A DNA stretch of 54,367 nt, from positions 1 through 54,367 of the forward strand of contig NWUY0304962770.1 in assembly GCA_004151065.3 (NCBI GenBank). Reading direction: 5' to 3'. The first letter of the stretch is position 1, and each line of letters opens with the position of its first letter. The position numbers were made by a program, and so were the translations under genes. Positions 19,466-30,682 of this stretch are shown here, piece by piece. The notes beneath the pieces are model-generated. The model worked only from the letters and a program-made list of their open reading frames with translations, ran no database searches and had not been told where the DNA came from. Source of the DNA: Larix sibirica (taxonomy: Eukaryota; Streptophyta; Pinopsida; Pinales; Pinaceae).

Positions 19466-22039
19466 GAGGAGAGGTGGATCACAGATCAACAGGGCAATCC
19501 AGTTGCATCATACCAACCATCCCATCTCGACATCCGATACCAGTTCCATGAGGCTGAATGCCATATGAATGACGATTGGCTTATCGCCGCGCACAGAAGA
19601 CTTGATAAAATGTGGTTCTTAAGAAGTGGATTCAGAATCAAATTTAATGGCGTGCCTCGAAATAAAGGATGTACAAGTCTGCCCTCTTCAATAAATCCAT
19701 TCATTTCTTGGTAGCCCTGATAAGCGGGTTATACAACAAGAAGACAGCTAGGGGATTCCACGAATCCTGGATTCCGCTTATGGTTTAAGTTGCATATTGT
19801 GGAACCATATTTCATTATAGTAATATTATATCCTTGAATATAAATCACGCTGTCAGACTGTTTAAGAGCAATGTTGAAGGAACCAAACTCAATTTCTATA
19901 TGTCATCATATTTATTGGATGTTTTATGTTCAGGTCATCACTTCTCCAAAATTAATTGGAGATGGATGGACAGTTGATGACGGGGGCCGGTGCATGTGTA
20001 TTGTCAAGCATTGTGGGAACACAAGTACAGATATGAGTATCAGTGCATATGTGATTATTTCTTTGTACCTATGTTGTCAATTCTACATTGTTCAGATCCT
20101 TCATGCATGTCTCAAGAGGCACGATATTTTTTGCAAGCTATAGTATACTGGTACGTAACTTCTGTAGGAGTGTACATTAGAATCTATGCTGCGACCAAGC
20201 CTCCTTACCTATTGCCCAATTATGTACCTGATCAACTGGTGCTTCAAGAAACTCTATCATATATATTTGCATGGAGTGGCCACTGTGCTGAGAAGAAAGA
20301 AGAAATGTTCATGGCCGAAACTCCCAGAATTGATTCTACGTGGTAAAAGAAGACCCTAACATCCGCAATGAATTGGACATGCTGGAGTCTTATTGTTTTG
20401 TTGATGGAAAATTGAGAAGATATGATCTCCTCCAGGTAGTTGAATGACATTGTGAAGCTGAGCGGCGGGTCACCCGGCCATATTCACACAAGACCTTCTT
20501 GGAAGAAAAACCTCATGCACGAGCAATTAACTTGAAGGAGGTTCAAGCGCAGACCGGCTCTTCAAAAAAGGCTTCCAAGAGGATCACCAAGGCCAGAGAG
20601 AGCAATGTTGAGAAGATGGATCAACCAAAAGAGAAAATCTATTAAGCAAGCGGCTGAGGAAATAAGGATAGAAACAGAGGAGGTTAAAAGGAAGATGCTG
20701 GATCAAAACAGGTGCGCAAAGAAAGTATCACAGAAAGTTATAAGGAGAAAGGACTCAGAAAGAAGGCAGCCTTGCAGTTGCTATCACTCATATTGTTTTC
20801 AGATGATGAGTCAAATGGTGAATATTCAGGAAGATAAGAAGAAGCCACGCCAAATAAGCATTCGCATCATTCCCCAATTAACTGTCCCATGGAGGAGATT
20901 TATAGTAAAGTTGATCCTCCCGCCTTTAATTTTGTCGCGGATCTCGAGGCATTTATTGGAGAAGAGGGACAACTTAAAATGACTTTGGAAGAATTAAACG
21001 ATCCCAAGGAGACAAGTTCAAAAGGAAAGATGCTTATTGTCGATACAGTAGCTCATATAGTACGGGCTGCAGCTTGTTCCATGGCAATTATCAAACTTAC
21101 CGCTGACAACATCATACAAATGTCAGGGATCATTAAGGAGCAAGAGAGCAGATCATATTACTTAAAAGGAAATTGAGCCATACACTAGATGAGGGCCAAG
21201 TCAGTGCAAATGCGCGAAGCAGTTTGGATGCTTTCAAAGAAATTGCATTGGAGCAAGAAGATGAATTAGTTCATGCTCAACAGTCCCTCTACATTATAAT
21301 CCATAAGCTGCTGATATATGATAATGTCTTTCAATAATTCCTAAAAGAAAGCCAGGATGCACTGAAAGAGGCAGATAAGAGAAAGGCCAATGTCGAGGAG
21401 ATGCTCCGATGATAAGAATAATATGCGTAGCAACCCAACATTCTGATGGTTATGAAGGATACATAAAGGCAAGTCTATTTTCTTGCATGTTATAAATACA
21501 GAATCAGATCCGAGGCCCTGTTTTACAAAGTCTCTGAAGTAACAAAAGTGTCCAATTCCATCAAGGAGAATGTAAAAGAGGTGTTGGAAGAAAATGCCAT
21601 GCCTCCGATGCCACAAGGGGAAGATTTCACGTTGATCGAGCGATGCATGGATTCCGTAAAAGAAGCTTCAAAGTTGAGAAGAAAAGAAATCCATGAATTA
21701 GCAGGTTTGACGAGGAGCACTACTGAAAAGTTCACCATACATTCTGTCCAGCAATGCGTCAAAATCAGTTATTTTATAGCTCAGATGGAAAAGTCGATGG
21801 AGACCGCACCAAGTTTACACGCTGATTGCGCTACGGATGCCGATGGACTGCTTAGTGTAAAGTTGATTGACATATCTGAGATCAGCATGGGATATGGCAT
21901 GCCTATGTGCCACGAAATAAAAATTAGTGCATGTTGCAAGTCTATGTGGCATATAGGACAATTTGTACATAAATACAAAAAAAAAGGAATGAAGAAAAAA
22001 AGTAAGTCCAAAAGTTTCATTTTTTTTTATGTAATTTAG
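19466..22039 (+). pseudogene. large degenerate nuclear-type coding region, unknown family
   Basis: A chain of plus-strand segments reads as ordinary protein but is broken by stops and frameshifts. 19466-19714 is open for 82 codons. 19990-20346 contains a PPYLLPNYVPDQLVLQE word. 20346-20645 is open with one TGA (20445-20447). 20889-21176 and 21149-21412 follow, the latter with one TAA at 21335-21337, then 21500-22039. The downstream half is rich in Glu, Lys, Gln and Ala with heptad-like patterns (for example EIALEQEDELVHAQQ), suggesting coiled coil. I cannot name the family. Length, order and position beside other retroelement debris suggest a nuclear retrotransposon or gene copied into this molecule. 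Organellar origin is unlikely because no mitochondrial protein looks like this. Confidence 0.5.
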
Positions 22040-22380
22040 AAATTAGAAAGGGTAGTTCAAAGGTCATAGAAGTTGGAAGGCCTAAGGTCATTAGGACTAG
22101 CCTATTTATTGTAGCTTACAACTCTAAGAAAGGGCGTTTCCTTCATTGTAAACTCTTGTGAACTCCTTTAAAGAATACAAGCAAGTTAAAGTGTGAAATG
22201 CAAGCTTTCATTGGAGACATTCCTGAATCACTTTGAATTGCTAAGTGTTCTTTTTATGTGTATTGGTTTCATTCTATGCTTATAATTCATTGTGATTACA
22301 TCCTATGGTTTATGGCGTTATGATACCAATGCTTCTTATTGTTTGTTTGCAGATCAGCCTGGGGGCCCTCACTCACTAAG
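22040..22380 (+). other. possible LTR or 3'-untranslated tail
   Basis: Immediately after the degenerate coding region comes T-rich sequence with CTATTTATTGTAG, CATTGTAAACTC and AAAGAATACAAGC, the style of the transcribed end of plant LTRs. On the minus strand 22319-22328 reads TTGGTATCAT, close to the start of the initiator-Met primer-binding site used by many plant retroelements. No second LTR copy was found by eye. Confidence 0.25.
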
Positions 22381-24337
22381 CACTTATTTATTAACTCTTA
22401 TACAATTTGTATCTTGGTGAATGAAGCAAAGTTCATGTGTTGTTTAGTTTGTGAATACTTCCTTTCTATAATGATGCATGTGCCTTGTTGTGGTTCTCAG
22501 TTTTAGTTCAGCTCCTAGTTAGGATAGGTTGGATTAATAATATTATTAGATTTTTCTTTGTTAGTTTAGGTTTGCATTTAGGACTTAGGGCATATTAGGA
22601 ACCTGCTTTCCAAGAATAAAATTTACCCCTTTCTAGTGGCAACCGGGCCCACATACCGGTGGGATTTGCTATACCAAACAAGAGAGAGTCTAATTGGAAC
22701 TTTTGATCAGGCATCTCCCCTTAGTTGCGCGAGGGATTTTCCCACGCGTCAACAGACGGAGAGATCCCTGCTTGCTTGATTTGACACCTTTCTCTCTATC
22801 AAATGATCAAATGAATTCCATAAATCACATTGAAAACATCAAAATGTAATTACACTTTTTATCAGCTGACTTGACCTGCTGTGTCTCTTATTAGATGCTC
22901 GAGCTAATAAATTTTCTTCAAGGGTGAAGTTTACAAAGGGATATTTGAAAAGGAGGCTATATTCCATTCAAACTGTGAAGGCTATATATCTCTATCATCC
23001 ATTAAATTTGAATATCATGCTTATATATACTCATTTATAAATAAGACAATTACTATAAATCCAACCTCTGTTTTATACTGTATTATAACGTACTGTAGAA
23101 GCAGTTAGATTGAGCAAATTAGGTGTATATTTTAATGTTTTCAGGGCATATCTGTTTCAGGAGATGTACTAACTTAGGCATTATTTAGTAATAGTAGGAT
23201 AATTTTATTAGTCTATGTTTGTAGAAATAAATGCTCAAGCAGGATGCAGGATCGACCCCTAGCTCAGGTTTATGAAAATAAAAGTTGCAGTAGCTGAGCT
23301 GAGGATACAGCCCCCGTTAACTTGAAAGTGAAAAGTCCATGCATATAATGTCTCAGTCTGATTGTTCGAAGGAAAGATGATGAGCATACTCCATGCCCTC
23401 ACTTTGTTGTTCATACATTCTATTGACTCCACCAGATCAGGACAACTGTTGGCTAATGGAAGTTCGAGTAAAGAACGAAGACATAAATAAATATCCCACA
23501 TACAGAAGCTGCGAGGACCAAATTAGATCATTGTATGTGTGAGAACACCTTTGGCCCAATACACTTCCTCTTTTGCTCCATATCTGAAGATACATATGGA
23601 ATAATAAGTTACAGAGCTACAGTTCAGCTGTTCAGGAGGAATCCTAGGTAACAGTTGTTTAAGTTCTAAGATTGGATCAAGATCGAAGAATCATCAAGGA
23701 AGATCTATGTTGAAGTCCTTATCAGGAATGTGGATCCAATTCAGAAGCAGTCACTGTAATGATAGAATCAAAGTTTCCAATCAAGGCAATCAGGATCGAT
23801 TTCAACAAGTTCATCCAAGCTGAGTCTATGTACTGTTATACTGTTGAGACGTTGGTTCGATAATGGAAAAGAATGGGAACAATCACTCACACCATCTCCA
23901 CTGACTCAAGAAGATCTGGAAGGCATATTTGTGGTTTGTTAAGAAGAGATCATTTTTGGAAAATGTTGCCCCCACCTAATAAAGGTGGACTGTGATTGAA
24001 ATGCCCATGAAGATATACAGTTCCAGACTCAATAGCTGATCCAATGGAAAATGCTAGAACACACATCGGTTTTAAAGACATTATAGTGCACCAAAGTGGA
24101 GATCTTATTGTCAAAGCATAAGACAGTTGGAAGGCTTCCAAAAGATAGAAGAGCTGAAGGATTAAGCTCCAGATAAAGAAGTCCAAAGGACAATGAAACA
24201 AAAGATCGTCATTGCGAAAGTCAACCAAAGTCCAACCTCCACAACAAGACAAAAGAGCACTAGATGACAAAAGTTGTGGAGGCCAAAGGAAGGAGGCTCT
24301 GTTTCTTTGGGCTGTGGGTCCAAACAAATAAATGGGG
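22381..24337. other. non-coding, nuclear-looking stretch
   Basis: About 2 kb of AT-rich sequence without a gene I can support. The minus frame 23950-24327 (125 codons) is leucine-rich with no motif and is probably incidental. The plus strand at 23660-23830 reads partly open, but I recognise no domain. Confidence 0.45.
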
Positions 24338-24483
24338 GGTAAATTCAGAGCAGAAAGGTGGCGTGGTCGCTGAAAGGTATTGGCCCAAGCGGATATGCAA
24401 AATTCAGATATAAAGGCCTATCTGTCCATTTATCAGCTGACCTCACCCATAAAAGTGGGTAAATTCAAGAATAAAAGGTGGCC
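24338..24483 (-). repeat. three inverted copies of the 28-bp dispersed element
   Basis: GGTAAATTCAGAGCAGAAAG at 24338-24357 continues into GTGGC. A weaker copy lies at 24397-24420 and a third at 24458-24483 (GGTAAATTCAAGAATAAAAG then GTGGCC). All are in the orientation opposite to the copies at 13325-13394. Spacing is about 60 bp. Confidence 0.65.
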
Positions 24484-25198
24484 TTAATACTGGTAGTTTA
24501 TCCTCCCTGGCCTTCCTTCCTAGATTCAATCGGCGATCACCCAATTCTAAGGAGGGATGGGAAAGTGCTAGCTCTCCTTTCTGGACCTGGTCATTCTCGT
24601 GAAACATCGACTTGAAAAAGAGAAAATGCCACTTGGGTCTATGGCTTTAAAAGGGTTAAAATGGCCTTTGACGCGGTTTAGCACTAATATCTATAAACCC
24701 GGTATGCTTCTTTAATCAGCCGGGATGTAGATACTCTTTTAAGTTATGATGATCTTTGCATGATGCCTCTCACCTTTAGATATATATATAAATATAATTA
24801 TATATATATATTTTAACTTAATGTTTTCATGTGCTTTTGCCTTGCTTATTGATCCATTTGAAATGGTGCTTGTGTGCAGTGACTCATGGAACATCATATG
24901 AGAAGCAATCTTGTATCTTTTGGAGGAGTTCCATTTATAAGAAAGATTACCTTTTATAGAGGGATAGTTCACTTTGCTTGGTGGGAGAAAGACATTGGTC
25001 AAAAAAGGCATTGCAACAAATGAATGTTAAAGAAGTATTTGTTTCTTATCTTGAAAGGGCTTAGGATACTAACAAGAATATGAAAATGGGAATATTAATT
25101 GCTTAATTAAGGCTTGCTAACACTTTACTCTCCCTCATAAGGAATGAGTTGGCACATGACAGGCTGCCAGTGTGAAGAATGAGAGGTAACTACTCTTT
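24484..25198. other. non-coding stretch
   Basis: No recognisable gene. Minus frame 24739-25011 (90 codons) has a tail of Ile/Lys codons that comes from the AT-rich palindrome at 24780-24812. It has no family motif. Confidence 0.45.
24780..24812. repeat. AT-rich imperfect palindrome
   Basis: Alternating TA runs flank AAATATAATTATA, so the strand can fold on itself over most of the segment. Confidence 0.6.
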
Positions 25199-25977
25199 AT
25201 GGAAGATAGCAACTTTGGAGAAGATCACTTTGGTGTTGACATGGAAGAAGTCCTCTTACCTATTCTTACCTATATGGAGGAGTATGGTGATCTATTGGTT
25301 TTCTGTGCTCAAGTAGAATGTTTGCAAGTGAAGAGTTTTGGGCTACCTTGAGTAAGGAAAAGGAATTAGAATAAACCTGAGAATCACATCTTGTTGACTT
25401 TACTTGATGATTATCCTTTGTTGAGAAGAATGTTCTTTGAAGATGAAGTGGAAATCCAACATGGTGGTTTTTGAGTATCTAAGTGACCTTCTATGGAACA
25501 CTTTTGTAATAGCCTGCTTACACTATTTGAAGGTACATGGTAAAGGGTATACTCTGTGTGTGACAAGCTTTGGAAATGGTTCTAGCTGGATGAGAAATGG
25601 TGAGTAATGAAAGGGATTCTTATTACCCTTGGCCATAAAGGGAGAGATGCTTATACTTTATCGTAGTGGCTTGATGCACCTTTGGAGCCTTTAGACTTAG
25701 TGCCAGCATTAAGGAGTCTCTCATCAACAAGGAGTTTTATTTCATTCAATTGATAATAGAGTGACAACTTGGAGATGGTTCTGGGAAAAAGTGTTGCCCT
25801 TTTGAATTGATGGATCATTCCCATAAGATGAAATAAACTAAAGAATATATGAGGAAGGCCTATGGCCGTCTTAACACTTTTGGGAAGATATTGAAGGATT
25901 GCATTAACTTGATGGATCTATGTGTTCATAAAGCAAGTATAGTATTTCTTTATGACCCTACTTGGGAAATAATGTGA
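25199..25977 (+). pseudogene. second degenerate nuclear-type coding region, unknown family
   Basis: The plus strand reads as protein in successive phases. 25199-25351 opens with an ATG and is acidic (MEDSNFGEDHFGVD). 25375-25474 contains LLTLLDDYPLLRRMFFEDEV. Then come 25640-25753 with one stop, 25752-25805 (TTWRWFWEKVLPF), and 25843-25977 (AYGRLNTFGKILKDC, NLMDLCVHKASIVFLYDP). At least four frameshifts and several stops separate them. I do not recognise the family. It lies 3 kb downstream of the region at 19466-22039 on the same strand, so both could be parts of one transferred nuclear segment. Confidence 0.45.
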
Positions 25978-26263
25978 ATCCTTTTTCAATTTTATATGGA
26001 TATACCTTAAGAGCAGTGAAGATTATACTTTTACAAATTATAAAGCTTGAATGACAACTTGAAGGTCTTGGGAGATGATGGATTGAAGATAATATATTTT
26101 GGCAACGAGCTCACATCACTCTTCGATGAATGGTCCTTGATACTGATATGACCTCAGCTGTGATTGTAAGGCAGATGCTCACAAACAAGCACTTGCTAAA
26201 ATTAAAGTTATAATCTTAAACCAAAGCTTGTTGAACTAGCACACATTTGCTTATAATGGAGCA
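25978..26263. other. non-coding tail
   Basis: Possibly the continuation of the degenerate coding region (a GLKIIYFGNELTSLFDEW word is readable near 26085), but with too few open codons to extend the call. Confidence 0.35.
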
Positions 26264-26554
26264 TTATGAAGGGTAAGAGAGTAATGCTAACACTCCTCCT
26301 GATTTTCTTGTGGATTTGCAGCAAAATATATATTTTACAATTGGAATGAAAGGTAAAACAATGAGGCCATGATCATTGTGAGGAATTAAAACCCAAGCAT
26401 GTGCGCTCATAATGTTAATCCATTTATTCTTTTCTCCCTCAAAATATATGACAGTTTCGGGCCGTGATTTCCAAATTGAATGACTTAAGCTTCTCTCGCA
26501 CATAGCTCCTGCTTTATATACTTCCACGTAACGGATTTCAGCATTGTTACTCAT
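26264..26554 (-). other. open frame next to a possible LTR boundary
   Basis: A 96-codon ATG frame with no recognised domain. On the minus strand 26300-26281 reads a purine-rich AGGAGGAG followed by TGTTAGCATTAC. This is how a polypurine tract meets an LTR start in many plant Ty1/copia elements. If so, the frame lies in the 3' internal region of an old element and the LTR runs below 26292. No matching LTR copy was found. Confidence 0.2.
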
Positions 26555-27514
26555 ATATTACTTGGACACTGCGTACGTTCCTGTGCAATAAAGTTGAGCC
26601 TATCCTTTACAATTGTGCCATGATCTTAGTTGTGCAATATATCACGATTCAGTTCGATTTTATTAGTTAGCGGCTCCGAGCAACAAAAGGAAGGGCACCG
26701 TTCAGAGCAGTTGCAGGACTATTGAGACCACAGCACACCCACATAACTAAAAGACTACTAAACTACTGCTGATGAAACTAATGCTGTCTGGAAGCTCGTC
26801 CAAAAGCTCTCTCTATAGCCGCCGGTGAAGCTGTGTGGGGCAAAGGGAAGCGCTATTTTCACTATGCTGCTATTGGGTGCCTCCTACCTCTCTGCTAGAG
26901 CTGTAGAGTAAGGCCCATCACTCCGCCTTTGCTAAAGAGAGCGAAATCAGTTCCACCACTGGTATGAACATGTGAGACTTGCATAGAGACGTTTAACTTA
27001 TCCTAGGTTGTGTCCAGTTAGTTCAATTAGAAATGAGACTGACTTATCGCTGTTGATGCCAGCTTGAGGTGGTCACCAAATAGTAAAGGCCCCCCCACCA
27101 AAATAGTATTAAAGAGTGAAATCAAAGTGAATCAAAGTGAAAGCCCCTGTGTTGTTTCCTGTGAAAAAGATAATAAATAGAGTCTCCATTCCCATTGTAA
27201 CAGGATGGCTTTTCAATTGTTCTACGGCTTAAGTTACCAGATCTACTAATTTCACTAGCTCTACCTCGGAACAACCCCCAAAAACTATTACAACCTTATT
27301 AATCTACAATGTCGCATTGAGATATTTACCTTTAAAAAGAGAAGAAGCTTCTTTCTTGTTTTTTCCTCTCCTTTTCAAATAGGATAAAGAGGAAACCTAA
27401 CCTGCAGACAGACCTCATAGCAGGCAGACCTACTACACAACCTATTAATATAAGCGAGCCCTCGGTTCATCAACCAGCAAGCAAGAAAAAGGAAGCGATC
27501 TAATTCATCCCAGC
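26555..27514. other. non-coding stretch
   Basis: No gene seen. The GC-richer part at 26800-26960 has CTCTCTCTATAGC and TCTCTGCTAGAG words but no frame. A duplicated AATCAAAGTGA occurs at 27120-27140. Confidence 0.5.
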
Positions 27515-27635
27515 TAGGCCACCCTTTCACTCTCCAATTTACCATCTGTATAGGTCCTACGGTGCTTATCCTTAATAGGCCACCCTCATACTCTCTATCA
27601 TCTGAGACGCCACCTTCCCATTCCTAAAATTTACA
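27515..27635 (+). repeat. three copies of the 28-bp dispersed element
   Basis: 27515-27545 begins TAGGCCACC and ends CAATTTACCAT. 27576-27601 begins TAGGCCACC and ends CTATCAT. 27608-27635 begins CGCCACCTTCCC and ends AATTTACA. The orientation is the same as at 13325-13394. The cluster ends about 110 bp before the Gag remnant. Confidence 0.7.
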
Positions 27636-27743
27636 CTTATTGGCTTGAAGGCGAAGGAATCAATAAACTAGCAACGCGAAACATAGAGATATTTTTAGTT
27701 TGAAAGAATGGAAGAACCTCATAGAATGTAATCCGTCGTTACC

Positions 27744-28875
27744 AAGTTAAAAGGACACACTGCCATTTGGTGGCATTTTGTGTAGTGGAGCAATTCAGAA
27801 GGGCAAAGAGAAGATTAGCAGTTGGAGCAAGTTGGTTGCAATGTTATGTGATAAGTTTTTGCTCATAGACTATAAAAAGGTGTTGTTCATAAAATTGTTT
27901 AATTTTAGACAGGATGAGGAAAGTGTACAGGAGTACACCGAGGAGTTTTACAAAACCTCAATTTGAGCTAGACATCAGAACGAAGGCTAGTGCGTTTCGA
28001 GGTATGTGGATGGGTTTCATTTTGCAATTCAAGATGAGATTAGGTTACAAAAAATGCGCATTTTATAGAAGAGGCATATCAATTGGCACTGTGATATAAA
28101 TTAGCGTGCAACTAGAATCGAATAAATTTTAGCAAAGGTAGAGGCTCTAGTCGCGGAGGCAGAGATCACAATTCCACATAAAAGGTGGAAGATGCGCACG
28201 ACGAGAAGACAAAAAAGTATACATAAATTAAGGCAACAGGCAGAGGTGGTCGAGGTTTTGGTAACGGAAATTTAAGACAAGGAAGAGGAAATGGTGGTTA
28301 TCACCAACAGATATATTGTTACATGTGTAGGGTAGGACACAAATCATTTGAGTGTCCATGCAAAGAGAATATAGATGGAAATAAGCAGAGGACTCAATTA
28401 ACACAGGGATAAACATCCGTAAATAGAGCGATGGTCACAACAACAAAATAAGGATCAAATTAGAGGATGCAAAGAAGGATGATCGTGCCAGTGAAAAAAT
28501 AGCAAGCCCAAAGGAAGATCAATGACTAAGAGAAAGCATCTTTAGAACCAACTACAAAACTAGAGGTAAGTGTTGTAAGGCTATAGAAAGTGGTAGACAG
28601 AAAATATGATTGCAGTATATATGGTAAATAAGTTGGGTTTAGTGCGATAGAAGCATCCACATCCATATTGATTGTTTGGGTTTCAACACGGGTATGAAGT
28701 CCTTGTGACAGATCAGTATAGTGTGGCGTTTCACATAGGAGAGTACCAAGGTGAAGTCCTATATGACGTTCTACCCATGGACGCTTGCCATTTGTTGTTG
28801 GGAAGGCCATGGCAGTATGATAGAAGCATAGTGAATTATTAAAGGAATAACACTTACACCATCACCAAGGATAGA
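27744..28875 (+). mobile_element. Ty3/gypsy retrotransposon remnant: Gag, nucleocapsid, protease region
   Basis: Gag and protease of a Ty3/gypsy element, which would package element RNA and process Gag-Pol. KLKGHTAIWW at 27744 and KEKISSWSKLVAMLCDKFL to RQDEESVQEYTEEFYK (27800-27957) match the conserved core of plant Ty3/gypsy Gag. In the same frame come a TGA and then RYVDGFHFAIQDEI. An Arg/Gly-rich segment (28140-28290) leads to a zinc knuckle. 28621-28830 gives KHPHPY, a TGA, then DVLPMDACHLLLGRPWQYDR, the conserved end of the protease domain. The reading is broken by several stops and shifts, and the protease active-site triad is not visible. This is nuclear retroelement DNA, not an active copy. 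Confidence 0.85.
28317..28355 (+). pseudogene. CCHC zinc knuckle of the Gag remnant
   Basis: The residues are CYMCRVGHKSFEC. The usual spacing is C-X2-C-X4-H-X4-C. Here only three residues separate the second Cys from His, so one codon has been lost. It follows directly on a Gly/Arg-rich stretch, as in nucleocapsid proteins that bind element RNA. Confidence 0.8.
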
Positions 28876-29111
28876 AGGAAATTCCAGTTCTATACATGTA
28901 TCAGAACTTCCTTGCACCCGCAAGCAGCGCATGTGGCCTCCCGTTCAGAGGAATTGTTAGCACAGGGCACCACCGTTACTCCTTTCTATGGGCCCGGTCT
29001 GGGAGGTTGTGTTGCCTCTGCCGTCCAAATTGATTGTAAGAAAGAGGGGGCTGGACACGAGGAGCTGCAGAAAGCTATAGGGTCCCCCTTCCAACATCAT
29101 CCACCAAAATG
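28831..29111 (+). other. open frame continuing after the protease remnant
   Basis: After a TAA, the protease frame stays open for about 90 codons to the stop at 29109-29111. It first keeps retroelement character (NTYTITKDRRKFQFY) and then becomes Gly/Ala/Ser-rich without a recognised domain. Reverse transcriptase should follow protease, but none of its motifs is present, so the element appears cut near 28900. Confidence 0.4.
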
Positions 29112-30040
29112 ACCCCCCGGAAATGAATTCTGTTCCCTGTTCGAACTTCCGAGTGAATTAATGAGGAATAGCATGGCTGGCAGCCCAATCAGTGGAAGAC
29201 CTTCAAAAAATTAATTGAAAATCTTTTTTTTTGACAGTTTCATGTTGGAGCGGCCTCGCGCAGTAGGAGCGAGTATACATACATGATATGTTCTCAGTGC
29301 GCAAAGCAAAATGCTCCCCCTATCAGCATGCTTCCTCTCTTTCGTTGTTCAAATTTATACCCCATGTATTTAAAAGCTCGAAAGCCGGGGTAAGATCCTC
29401 TTTATTAACTACCTATTTAAGCAGTGGACTCATATCCTATTGAATCCGTTTACTCAGTTTACAAAGTATCAGAACCAGCGAAGGCAGAGGCTAGGGAACA
29501 ACCACTTATGTAACTTCGGTTACACACACAGCTATCGCCTACACACAATATTTCGCAAAGCTAGCTCCATCCGCCATAGAGACATGGATAGGGAATCCAA
29601 CCCGTATCCATTCCGTTCAGATACCGGTGTCCTCACTACGCTTAGCATGTGGGCCTTTAGAGACCGAACCACATACCCATGTAGTTCGTTTTAGGGAAGC
29701 GAAAGGATTTCACGCAGTCACCAAGCTAGGTGCTACTAATTTTACTTTACGGTGATCTCTTGGTTCAATGACCATGTAGCTTCCGAGTAAAAGCAAAAGT
29801 CCTGGTCTAACTTCCACCTTGACATACTAATGAATTACAGGTCAAAGGGTGGGATGCACGTAATTACCTACATACAGGTGCGGTTTATACCTAGTTTGGT
29901 GCTCTACCTATTTTGTGAATGAAATAGCGATTTAGCAATCTTTCCTAAATGGATTGAGCCCTCTAGGATTGGGTACAGAATCAGAGTACAGTATCGGAGT
30001 AGATGAGTAAGCTTGCCGATAAATGGGTTATGATGGCCTA
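29112..30040. other. non-coding stretch
   Basis: No gene seen. Plus frame 29440-29694 (84 codons) is basic and shows no motif. A T-run lies near 29225. Confidence 0.5.
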
Positions 30041-30098
30041 TTAGTTATAGGGATATACTATTAGTTATGGGGATATACTATAAGTTATAAGGATATAT
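30041..30098 (+). repeat. 20-bp tandem repeat, three copies
   Basis: Units at 30041-30060, 30061-30080 and 30081-30098 share TTAGTTATAGGGATATACTA with one to three changes. This is a recent tandem duplication, as the first two units differ at one base. Confidence 0.9.
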
Positions 30099-30099
30099 G

Positions 30100-30390
30100 A
30101 AATGAAAGATTGGATTGTGGAATTAGTACTATTAAACTTCATTTTACCCACCGTAAAGCCAAGGATAAAAAAAGCTAAAGCCACCAAGTGTACGATCTCA
30201 AAGGCTGATAAACTGCAACATACCTTTTCCATGAAAGCAATGGAACCTTTCCCAAGGCCTAATACCACTAAAAAGAAAAGCTTTAGTTAAGATATGCCAT
30301 GATTGAGATATTAAGATATATGACGGTAAGGAGCAAGCCAAAGGGATGATGCCTTGGGCGCTTAGGGGCTTACCTGGGACGAGCCTCACA
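30100..30390. other. short overlapping frames, no gene supported
   Basis: Frames on both strands (30065-30268 and 30198-30389 minus, 30102-30290 plus) overlap. The plus frame is Lys-rich because the DNA is A-rich. None has a motif. Confidence 0.45.
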
Positions 30391-30391
30391 A

Positions 30392-30428
30392 CACGAGATT
30401 AAATAATCGTGGGGGAAAGATCTACCCC
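30392..30428 (+). other. two adjacent hairpins, structured RNA candidate
   Basis: CACGA (30392-30396) pairs with TCGTG (30407-30411) over a 10-base loop. It is followed without spacer by GGGG (30412-30415) pairing with CCCC (30425-30428) over a 9-base loop. Back-to-back stems like this suggest a stacked RNA fold, for example a relic of a structured intron, but I found no intron domain V or splice motif near it. Confidence 0.3.
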
Positions 30429-30682
30429 GTCACACGCTTGAGGTTAATGAAGGTCGCAGAGCAAGGTACTAGGTTGGGCACTGGGGTTAGGAATGGATAA
30501 ATATGGGTACTCACAAATATATAAAGGTACTAATGGGTACTACTCGCTCTTTTACATTAGGAAATGGATCGATTGGATGGGAAGGGAAAAAAGCCCACCC
30601 AGTTCGGAGATTTACTATACGATTGACGGAGAACGAAATAATGGCATAATAATAGCATAGAGAAGAAAAAAAGTAGGGATTT

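Noticed and set aside
23950-24327. 125-codon minus frame as a membrane protein
   Set aside because: Hydrophobicity comes from the complement of an A/G-rich plus strand. There is no motif or supporting context.
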